From assembly GCA_045603225.1 (NCBI GenBank), contig JAZULT010000082.1, forward strand, positions 1-11,092: a stretch of DNA of 11,092 bases. Reading direction: 5' to 3'. Below the pieces are notes generated by a model. The model was not told the DNA's origin and did not search any database. It saw nothing but the letters and a program-made list of their open reading frames with translations. A program made the position numbers and the translations under genes. Shown one piece after another: positions 1 to 7,070 of this stretch. Within the stretch, counting starts at the first letter, position 1, and each line of letters begins with the position of its first letter. The DNA comes from RGIG9115 sp045603225. GTDB taxonomy: Bacteria; Bacillota; Clostridia; UBA1381.

Positions 1-10
1 TCAAAGAGAA

Positions 11-38
11 TATATTAAAATGTGCTCATTTTAATATA
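11..38. repeat. Perfect 12-bp inverted repeat, AT-rich (hairpin or operator)
   Basis: The arms TATATTAAAATG and CATTTTAATATA match perfectly around a 4-nt TGCT loop. The site lies 45 bp beyond the beta-galactosidase terminator. Read on the plus strand, the hairpin is followed by the U-rich GGTTTATTTTG, so it could end a plus-strand transcript entering from the left. It could equally be a palindromic operator for the next minus-strand gene outside the window. The sequence does not decide between these. Confidence 0.45.
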
Positions 39-82
39 GGTTTATTTTGTATACCAAAAATTTAACAATTTTTCTCATCAAC

Positions 83-115
83 ACAAAAAGGACCTCAATC
101 AGAGATCCTTTTTGT
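83..115 (-). terminator. Intrinsic terminator of the EEP-lacZ operon, probably bidirectional
   Basis: A 14-bp stem pairs ACAAAAAGGATCTC with GAGGTCCTTTTTGT (one G-U pair) around a 5-nt loop. It has A-tracts on one side and T-tracts on the other, so it can act on either strand. It begins about 35 bp after the TAA of the beta-galactosidase and is the only terminator seen downstream of the two-gene operon. Confidence 0.88.
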
Positions 116-150
116 AATTTAGGGACTTTTTAAACATCCCCCTTTCATAT

Positions 151-2988
151 TTATTTTAAGAAAAAGGTAAACTTAAAACTGCCCTTATTAAGGCGATATT
201 TATCTATCAGCTCCGGACCGCAGCTGTTTGAACCTATTCCGGAAACTTTATAATCTATTCTAACATTTGTCTTACCGTTCTTAACAAGTTCATCAATATG
301 CATTGCTTCAGACAAGGCTTCGGTTGTATACTCCGAAACATTAAATTCAAATTCAGGCTCACCGATAAATTCTATTCCGCAGTCAAAGCTGAGTTTTTTT
401 GTTCTTGTATGGTTTCCATGCTCCTGCGGCATTATGTAGTTTACATATTCGTCTGCCGCTGTGCTTGTATACTGTCCCATTTTCGCATGATAATGCATAT
501 CACAATAGTTTTCACTATCACCCATTCCGAAATATGCAAAGCCCGCATTTTCGCGATCAAGCTGCATTTCAAATCCAAGTCTCGGAATATACGGGCATCT
601 TATTTTTTCATGTATGTCGCCCTCAATGCTTACATGCAAAGTTCCGTTTTTGTAAACGGTATAAACCGCCTCATAATGCATAAACGGTTCTCTTGCTACG
701 CCGGCAAGACTTCCGCTGACTTTGATTTTTCCTCCCTGAACTTCAACTGAATATATCTTGCTGAAAAGCTTGTTTAAATTTATTCCGCTGAGATTATCTT
801 CAAATCTGCCCCAGTTATATTTTATTTTTCTGTCATTATCTGTAGGTGCTCTCCAGGCTGTAAGCTGCATCGGTGACGCAAGCAGCTCTCTGCCGTCTTT
901 ATTGACAGACACAAGAGAGCCGTAAAGCTTCGAGAATTTGTAGCTTACCCCTGCCGTATCGGCATAAATAAACTCCTTATCCTCACTGATCTTTTCAAGC
1001 TCTGAACCCTTTTCTATCTCCGGTACAGCATTTATTATCTCGTGCTGCATAAAGCCTCTTTCGTATCCCAGCTCAAGCTGATAGATATTAAGATAAACAC
1101 CCATACTGCAAGGGACTTCAACATCAAACGGCACTTCAATTTCAGCCGTTTGATGCGGTGCTATTGAAAGCTTAAGCTCTGCTTCTGAGACAACCTTCCC
1201 ATCAACCGTCAGCTCTGCCATAAACGTATATTTACTCAGATTTGTAAAGTCATAGTGATTTGTTATATACAGCTTCCCATATTCATAGCGACTTGAAAAA
1301 TACTGATAAGAATATTTTGCATTCAGCGAGCCTGCTTTAAAGCTTCTGTCATGAAAAACAAGTCCGTCACAGCAGAAGTTGCCATCGTCGGTAAGTTCAC
1401 CGAAATCTCCGCCGTATTTCGGAACTCCGTTTTCTATGACTGTATGATCTGCCCACTCCCATATACAGCCACCAATGAATTTCGGATATTTATAAACAAG
1501 CTCCATATAATCATGAACATCACCCGGGCCGTTACCCATAGCATGAGAATATTCACAGAGGAAAACAGGATAATGCAGGTCTTCGTTTTTTATATAGTCT
1601 CTCTCAAGATCATCAACCGATGGATACATAAGCGAAACAATATCAGGTGAATCATGTAATCCGTGACGAGATGCATCCTCACAATGAATCAGTCTTGACG
1701 AATCACGGTTTCTTATCCATTCAATCATTTTTTTATGGTTTACACCATGACCGCTTTCATTACCTGTTGACCACATTATAATACACGGATGGTTTTTATC
1801 CCTTTCAACCATTCTTTCTGCCCGTTCCACAAATGCTTTTTCCCACTCAGGCATACCGTTTACCCATTCGTCAGGAAATTCTCTGTCATCCCAGAAATAG
1901 CATGTATTCCGGCTTACGAAGCCATGAATTTCTATATCTGTTTCATCTATAACATAAAAACCCATTTCATCACACATATTCAAAAACTCAGGTGTCGGCG
2001 GATAATGCGATGTTCTTACTGTATTAATGTTAAGCTCCTTCATCTTTTCAAGATCAAGTCTGAGATCTTCTTCAGATTGAGTATAGCCTTTAACAGGATG
2101 TGTATCATGATGATTGACACCTTTTAGTTTAACCGCAACACCATTAACGAGAAGCTCATATTCATCAGAAATCTTTATCTCACGCATACCTGTTCTGACA
2201 GGTATATATTCAGTTTTTCCCTTGACAATAACTGTATAAAGATACGGATTTTCCGCATTCCACAAAATCGGATTTTCCAAATCGGCTATTTTCTTATCCA
2301 TGTCGTAAATTTCATAATCAGGACATGAAACGTATATATTCGAGCAATCAGAGGAAACATCAATATCACGTATATGCCCTTCTTCTCTTGACAGAAGATA
2401 TACATCCCTGAATATTCCGCTTAGTCTGAAAAAATCCTGATCCTCAAGATAACTGCCGCAACACCATCTCAGAACCTTTACGACTATCTCATTTTTGCCT
2501 TTCCTTACATATTTTGTTATGTCAAACTCTGCCTGAAGATGTGAGCCCTGAGAATATCCGACATAACAACCGTTTACGTAAAGATAAACACATGAGCATA
2601 CACCTTCAAAGACAATATATGTTTCCCTGCGGCTCCATAAATCATTTATTTCAAACTCAGTTTTATAAACTCCGCACGGATTTTCATCAGGAACATACGG
2701 AGGATCTACCGGATGAGGATAGTTTACGTTGGTATACCCTATTTCACCATAACCGTGCATTTGCCAGCACGACGGTACGGGTATTGTATCCCAATTGTCG
2801 ATTTTTTCAGGCACATCAATATCACGGGGAAAATATTTGAAATTCCATATTCCATTTAATAAATGATAGAATTCTGATTGATTTTTATCGCCTGCCAACG
2901 CTTTTTCAAGAGTATCGTAAGGTATATAGTAGGAACGTTGTGTTTCTATGTTCCAACTAAGTTTGTTCGGGTCTTCGTATTCTCTCAT
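151..2988 (-). CDS. lacZ: GH2 beta-galactosidase, LacZ type, cytoplasmic
   Basis: This enzyme hydrolyses terminal beta-D-galactosides. The 945 residues cover the full GH2 layout: jelly-roll sugar-binding domain (about 8-203), a short Ig-like domain 2 (about 204-268), TIM barrel (about 270-555), a further beta domain (about 567-650) and the C-terminal beta-galactosidase small-chain domain (about 676-943, with TAWRAPTDNDR at 710-720). The predicted acid/base is Glu411 in WSTGNESGHG and the nucleophile is Glu479 in FLCEYSHAMGNG. RTSHYPP lies at 325-331. There is no signal peptide, so it acts in the cytoplasm. The start is supported by GGAGG five bases upstream. It begins 24 nt after the stop of the secreted EEP gene with no promoter or terminator between them, so the two are co-transcribed. 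Domain 2 is about 70 residues, shorter than in E. coli LacZ (1023 aa in total). Natural substrates other than lactose, such as plant or host galactosides, are quite possible. Confidence 0.95.
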   Translation of the reverse strand: MREYEDPNKLSWNIETQRSYYIPYDTLEKALAGDKNQSEFYHLLNGIWNFKYFPRDIDVPEKIDNWDTIPVPSCWQMHGYGEIGYTNVNYPHPVDPPYVPDENPCGVYKTEFEINDLWSRRETYIVFEGVCSCVYLYVNGCYVGYSQGSHLQAEFDITKYVRKGKNEIVVKVLRWCCGSYLEDQDFFRLSGIFRDVYLLSREEGHIRDIDVSSDCSNIYVSCPDYEIYDMDKKIADLENPILWNAENPYLYTVIVKGKTEYIPVRTGMREIKISDEYELLVNGVAVKLKGVNHHDTHPVKGYTQSEEDLRLDLEKMKELNINTVRTSHYPPTPEFLNMCDEMGFYVIDETDIEIHGFVSRNTCYFWDDREFPDEWVNGMPEWEKAFVERAERMVERDKNHPCIIMWSTGNESGHGVNHKKMIEWIRNRDSSRLIHCEDASRHGLHDSPDIVSLMYPSVDDLERDYIKNEDLHYPVFLCEYSHAMGNGPGDVHDYMELVYKYPKFIGGCIWEWADHTVIENGVPKYGGDFGELTDDGNFCCDGLVFHDRSFKAGSLNAKYSYQYFSSRYEYGKLYITNHYDFTNLSKYTFMAELTVDGKVVSEAELKLSIAPHQTAEIEVPFDVEVPCSMGVYLNIYQLELGYERGFMQHEIINAVPEIEKGSELEKISEDKEFIYADTAGVSYKFSKLYGSLVSVNKDGRELLASPMQLTAWRAPTDNDRKIKYNWGRFEDNLSGINLNKLFSKIYSVEVQGGKIKVSGSLAGVAREPFMHYEAVYTVYKNGTLHVSIEGDIHEKIRCPYIPRLGFEMQLDRENAGFAYFGMGDSENYCDMHYHAKMGQYTSTAADEYVNYIMPQEHGNHTRTKKLSFDCGIEFIGEPEFEFNVSEYTTEALSEAMHIDELVKNGKTNVRIDYKVSGIGSNSCGPELIDKYRLNKGSFKFTFFLK

Positions 2989-3012
2989 AAAATCCTCCGT
3001 AAGTACACAAAT

Positions 3013-6000
3013 TTACTTTATCGGCACAGCATTTCCGAGCGGCTTCATGCTACTCAGGCTGTCCCAGATAAACAGCTTATATTCATCTCCGTTATCTTCA
3101 ATGCGAACTGTTTTTCTGCCTGTTACATACTCACTGCAATATACTGCTATAAGTTTTCCGTCGTTATCATAAGATGCAACAGTTGCATAAACTGCACCTT
3201 CATTTACATATTTTGAGGAATTAACAGTATAATTGAATGTTCCGTCAAAATTATCTGTAATCTCAGGTCTCTCATATTCAACATACAGATAGTAATTCGA
3301 GTTATTGATTGTGAAACCGTAATCATCTGTAGGATTATTGTTTATTACACTTGCTCTGAAATACATCTTATCCTTACCGTTTTCTATAAGAGCTTTTACA
3401 TAATCTGTTACATCAAGCTCCATATAGTTTGCATCAACGCCATCTGTTACAGGAATATTTTCAGAATAGAGTGCATAATTTGCATTATCCTCGCCAACCA
3501 TTGCTTTTTCATATGTTGAGTTTGCAATTTCTGTACCAACTGCAGGAATAGTATTTACTGTTCCGTCATCGAATCTGATTGATTCCGTATCAAACGCATC
3601 ACATTCGTTTATTGCAAATCTTGTCCAGCCGTTTGCTCCTATGCTCTTAGTTGAATTTACAAGCTTGACGCTCTTTATTGCATCACCGGCAACAGCTCCA
3701 AGGTCAATCGCTCCGTAAAGAACATCCTTAACTTCGCCTTCAAATTTGAGGTCATAGTTATTTGCTTCTTCAACCGACCATATTTTTCCGTCAGATGACT
3801 GATGCTTAAACGAATATTGTGGTGAAACAATCTCTGCTTCTGATGCAAGCACACAGAACTTATCCGTTGTTTCTGTTTCGTTTCCATCTGCATTTGATGT
3901 TACAGCTGTAATGCTGTACTCACCGCAAGCAAGTCCTCCTTCAATATATGCATACCATACGCCTTCTTCATTCTTAGAAGCACTGTACTCTTCATCACCT
4001 ATAATGAATTTAACCTCTGAAACATTTTCAGCCTGAGTTGTTATTGCAACTGTAAAGCCTTCGTTTTCATACGCAAAGCTACTGCTTACAAACTCTGCCT
4101 TCGGCTGTTCATATTCAACATACAAATAATATGTTGAGTTGTTTATTGCAAAGCCATAATCGTCTGTAGGATTATTGTTTATAACACCGGCTCTGAAATA
4201 CATTTTATCCTTACCGCTCTCTATAAGTGACTTGACATACTCTGTTACATCAAGCTCCATATAGTTTGCTTCAACTCCATCTGTTACAGGGATATTCTCT
4301 GAATAGAATGTATAATTTTCATCATCCTCGCCAACCATTGCTTTTTCATAAGTTGAGTTTACAATTTCTGCACCAACTGTCGGGATAGTCTTTGCAGTTC
4401 CGTCACTTAATCTGATTGATTCTTCATCAAATGCATCACATTCATTTATTGCAAATCTTGTCCAGCCGTTTGCACCTATGTTCTTAGTTGAATTTACAAG
4501 CTTAACACTTTTGAGAGCTACAGGAGCAATATTACTTAAATCAACAGCAGAATAAAGTACATCCTTGATTTCGCCTTCATATTTCAGGTCATAGTTATTT
4601 GCGCTATCAACGCCCCATACTTTTCCGTCAGAGGACTGATGCTTAAATGCATACATATCTTCAACAAGCATATTTCCGCCTGAAATTACATAAAACATAA
4701 CTTCAGCAGGATTAACCTTTCCGTTTGAATCCGTAACTGTTGCTTTCACCTTATAATTTCCTGTCGGTAAACCATTTTCAAATCCAACCGACCATATTCC
4801 GTCAGTATTGCAAACAGCATCATATTCGTTATCGTTTACAAACAGCTTAACTGATTGAACATCATCACTGCCGATTTTCAGTGCCATTTCAAACGGCTTA
4901 TTTGCATATGCGTAATTATCACCTGCAAATTCGATACTTACAGGATTTAAAACCTCAACCTGCATTTGCGCAGATGATTCGTTTCCGTTTACATCCTTCG
5001 CAACTGCCTTAACTGTATGTATGCCCGGAGTAAGACTGTCAACTGTTATTGAATAATCATTTATATAATCAGAATAAATAGTCGCATCCTTAACAAAAAT
5101 TTCACCCAAATATTGCTCATCGTCTATAAAGAAAGAAACTTCTTCAACTGCATTATGACAAGCCTCTGTTTCAGCTATAAATGTAACAGCCTCATTTGCT
5201 GAAGCATATTCCTTATCAGCGCTTATGCGAAGGCTCGGAGCTTGGGTTGAATAATCCTCCACATCACCGGTCAGCGCAAGCTCGGTCATAATTCCGAAAT
5301 GATCGGATATGCTGTAGAGGTCATCGCCAAGCGGTAATGTATAATCCTTCACAATTGTGAATTCATTTGAATCAGTTGTATTATCAGTAACATCTGTATC
5401 ATATACAACCTCATCTACAACCTGATAATCAAGAACTTCAACTGCCTCAGGCTGATAGAAACAGAAATCTATTACAGATGCCCACCAATGTCCGAATGAA
5501 ACTGTAGGGTCTGTGTTCATATGGATATTCGCATCTCCGAAAAACGAAGTCATTTCCGCATATTCCATTGAATTTGCACACATATTGAAGTCTCCTGTCA
5601 CAAAAACAGGTGCATCATTTGATATACGAACACTATCATATATAGGTTCATCAGCAGTACAGATATCTACAAGAAGTGATGTTGTTGCAAGACGTGTACG
5701 GTAGTCAAGAGAAAGATGTGTGTTTATATAATAGAACACTTTCCCTGTTTCTCTCACCTTAAGCTTCAACCAGTTCATTCCTTGCACATGACCAATCGGA
5801 TCCACAAACTTCACACCGGGATACGGAACAAACTCGAAGCCGCTGTCGATAAGCTCGAACTTGCTTACATTCCAGAAAATACCGTCTCCCTCGTTTGTTG
5901 TGTTGAAATCATACGGTCTATAATTATATGTATTATCGTATATAGCCTCGCCGTTTTCATCAACATATACTCTGTTCGCCCAGTCTACAATACCCTGTTG

Positions 6001-6885
6001 CCATTCAGAATCAAACTCCTGGAATCCTATAATATCCGGCTGTTTCTGCTTTATAAGCTCACGCATATACTGAACTCTTTCTCTTACCCAAAGTCCTTTT
6101 GGAGAATCAGCAGTACGGGCATTATAGCTCATTACCTTTATTTTGTTTGCATCTGAATATTCAGGCACAGAAATTTTTCTTACATATTCGTAGTTTTCTG
6201 CATCTGCCTTATTATCAAAAAATGCAATATACTGAACGCCTACCCTCGTTCCCTCAGGAATAAACTGAACATAATTTTTTTCTGCATCTGCCTTATCGGT
6301 AATTGGTGTGCTTATTTTCAGATAATCATAATACGTCTCATCGCCAACAGAAGAAAAACCGCCATTCTGTCCGCCATTATAAGATGATGCATCTATTACA
6401 TGATTTTCAAGAACAGGAGAATATTCGATCGTTTTTCCCCAAAGCACATTATCATTCAAGTGAATATTTGTGCTTACTGAAACGCCGTCTGTATCCTCAG
6501 GATCGTAATAATACATACCTATTGCAATATACGGTGTTTTTTTAACACTCTGCTTATGACCAAGCTTAACTGTGAAATAACCGCTTCCCATTTGAATAAG
6601 TTCTACCTTATTCGCAAGCTTCATTTCAACTATGCCTGTTTCATCGTCATATGTGTGACTCGTTGCCTTCTCTTTGTCGTTTGCCATAGTACCGTAATAA
6701 AGGTCCGGACCTGTATCGGTATTCTCTTTACCATAATATTCAAGAGTTATTCCGACATCCTTTCCTTCAATAAGAGTTACCGGCTCCCCATCCTCGGCAT
6801 GCACCGGAATCGAAAGTGTTGCACTTATAAGTGCCACACATGTGAAAAGTGAAAGCAATCTGCTTCTTAGATGATTTGTTTTCAT
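3013..6885 (-). CDS. Secreted modular endonuclease/exonuclease/phosphatase (EEP) family protein
   Basis: This 1290-aa exported protein starts with a Sec signal peptide (about 1-30, cleavage after VHA). Residues 31-245 are a beta-rich region I do not recognise. The EEP catalytic domain covers about 248-540 and shows every expected motif: Asn255 (SYNAR), Glu290 (GFQEF), His390 (NTHLS), Asp432 and Asn434 (GDFN), Asp473 (VIDF), and Asp528-His529 (SDHFG). An Mg-dependent phosphodiesterase or phosphatase is therefore likely; DNase, nucleotidase and sphingomyelinase-like activities are all found in this fold. After it come two Ig-like domains (about 550-645 and 650-733), a CBM96/DNRLRE-like module (745-928), a third Ig-like domain (about 929-1013), a second copy of that module (1024-1207) and a C-terminal module (1211-1290) ending LFIWDSLSSMKPL...VPIK. 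There is no LPXTG or transmembrane anchor. AAGGAG lies 10 nt before the ATG. It is the first gene of the operon with lacZ. The fold is certain; the substrate is unknown. Confidence 0.88.
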   Translation of the reverse strand: MKTNHLRSRLLSLFTCVALISATLSIPVHAEDGEPVTLIEGKDVGITLEYYGKENTDTGPDLYYGTMANDKEKATSHTYDDETGIVEMKLANKVELIQMGSGYFTVKLGHKQSVKKTPYIAIGMYYYDPEDTDGVSVSTNIHLNDNVLWGKTIEYSPVLENHVIDASSYNGGQNGGFSSVGDETYYDYLKISTPITDKADAEKNYVQFIPEGTRVGVQYIAFFDNKADAENYEYVRKISVPEYSDANKIKVMSYNARTADSPKGLWVRERVQYMRELIKQKQPDIIGFQEFDSEWQQGIVDWANRVYVDENGEAIYDNTYNYRPYDFNTTNEGDGIFWNVSKFELIDSGFEFVPYPGVKFVDPIGHVQGMNWLKLKVRETGKVFYYINTHLSLDYRTRLATTSLLVDICTADEPIYDSVRISNDAPVFVTGDFNMCANSMEYAEMTSFFGDANIHMNTDPTVSFGHWWASVIDFCFYQPEAVEVLDYQVVDEVVYDTDVTDNTTDSNEFTIVKDYTLPLGDDLYSISDHFGIMTELALTGDVEDYSTQAPSLRISADKEYASANEAVTFIAETEACHNAVEEVSFFIDDEQYLGEIFVKDATIYSDYINDYSITVDSLTPGIHTVKAVAKDVNGNESSAQMQVEVLNPVSIEFAGDNYAYANKPFEMALKIGSDDVQSVKLFVNDNEYDAVCNTDGIWSVGFENGLPTGNYKVKATVTDSNGKVNPAEVMFYVISGGNMLVEDMYAFKHQSSDGKVWGVDSANNYDLKYEGEIKDVLYSAVDLSNIAPVALKSVKLVNSTKNIGANGWTRFAINECDAFDEESIRLSDGTAKTIPTVGAEIVNSTYEKAMVGEDDENYTFYSENIPVTDGVEANYMELDVTEYVKSLIESGKDKMYFRAGVINNNPTDDYGFAINNSTYYLYVEYEQPKAEFVSSSFAYENEGFTVAITTQAENVSEVKFIIGDEEYSASKNEEGVWYAYIEGGLACGEYSITAVTSNADGNETETTDKFCVLASEAEIVSPQYSFKHQSSDGKIWSVEEANNYDLKFEGEVKDVLYGAIDLGAVAGDAIKSVKLVNSTKSIGANGWTRFAINECDAFDTESIRFDDGTVNTIPAVGTEIANSTYEKAMVGEDNANYALYSENIPVTDGVDANYMELDVTDYVKALIENGKDKMYFRASVINNNPTDDYGFTINNSNYYLYVEYERPEITDNFDGTFNYTVNSSKYVNEGAVYATVASYDNDGKLIAVYCSEYVTGRKTVRIEDNGDEYKLFIWDSLSSMKPLGNAVPIK
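3265..3816 (-). repeat. Duplicated module, C-terminal copy (residues 1024-1207 of the EEP protein)
   Basis: This is the second copy of a 184-residue module, beginning YSFKHQSSDGKIW and ending YLYVEYERP. It aligns with the copy at residues 745-928 without any gap, at about 148 of 184 identical residues counted by eye. The DVTDYVKALIENGKDKMYFRA-type segment near the end resembles CBM96/DNRLRE beta-sandwich domains. Confidence 0.9.
4102..4653 (-). repeat. Duplicated module, N-terminal copy (residues 745-928 of the EEP protein)
   Basis: This is the first copy of the 184-residue module, beginning YAFKHQSSDGKVW and ending YLYVEYEQP. It is separated from the second copy by one Ig-like domain, so the duplicated unit may be module plus Ig. 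A more diverged relative occurs at residues about 738-922 of the neighbouring metallophosphoesterase. Confidence 0.9.
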
Positions 6886-6920
6886 ATTCTGACTTCTCCT
6901 TTTTTATATTCTCTGATAAT

Positions 6921-6949
6921 ATTATAAAATAAATTATGCTCTGTGTAAA
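6921..6949 (-). promoter_or_regulatory. Sigma-A promoter of the EEP-lacZ operon
   Basis: On the minus strand a -35 TTTACA (6944-6949) and a perfect -10 TATAAT (6921-6926) are separated by 17 bp. The implied start of transcription leaves a short leader of about 30 nt before the ATG at 6885. The promoter upstream of the metallophosphoesterase gene has the same hexamers and the same spacing. Confidence 0.8.
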
Positions 6950-6960
6950 TATGCTACTGC

Positions 6961-6982
6961 CAAAAACAAGCTGATTTTTTGT
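6961..6982 (-). promoter_or_regulatory. Conserved upstream element, copy 1 (probable regulator site)
   Basis: On the minus strand the core AAAAAATCAGCTTGTTTTTG ends exactly 11 bp before the -35 hexamer. The same 20 bp, with one change (A for G at the fourteenth base), occurs at 10163-10182 at the same distance from the other promoter. In this copy the left half of the flanking palindrome is imperfect (GTTGAC instead of GCTGAT). It may be a transcription factor site or an A-tract UP-like element; no regulator is encoded in the window. Confidence 0.6.
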
Positions 6983-7019
6983 CAACTAGAATAAAGACAA
7001 ATTTATTGCTCACTCTATC

Positions 7020-7060
7020 AAAAAAATAATATCCGGCAAAACTGAGTTCTGCCGGATATT
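7020..7060 (-). terminator. Intrinsic terminator of the metallophosphoesterase gene
   Basis: A perfect 11-bp stem, AATATCCGGCA with TGCCGGATATT, closes an 11-nt loop. On the minus strand it is followed by A and seven T residues. It starts about 10 bp after the TAA at 7071, so the metallophosphoesterase is transcribed alone and the next operon uses its own promoter. Confidence 0.92.
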
Positions 7061-7070
7061 AATACTATAC

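Noticed and set aside
298..2840. Several plus-strand ORFs of 94-150 codons antisense to lacZ
   Set aside because: They are frame shadows of the strongly supported GH2 gene, rich in Cys, His and Phe, and lack ribosome binding sites.
3265..4653. CRISPR or tandem satellite
   Set aside because: There are only two long copies, both in frame within one protein, so this is a protein domain duplication.
6950..6984. TTGACA on the minus strand at 6979-6984 as the -35 of an alternative promoter
   Set aside because: No -10 hexamer occurs 16-18 bp downstream of it, and its left part is not conserved in the matching element at 10163. The TTTACA/TATAAT pair fits better and is conserved.
6767..6985. 72-codon minus-strand ORF over the start of the EEP gene
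   Set aside because: It overlaps the promoter and the signal peptide coding region in another frame and has no ribosome binding site.
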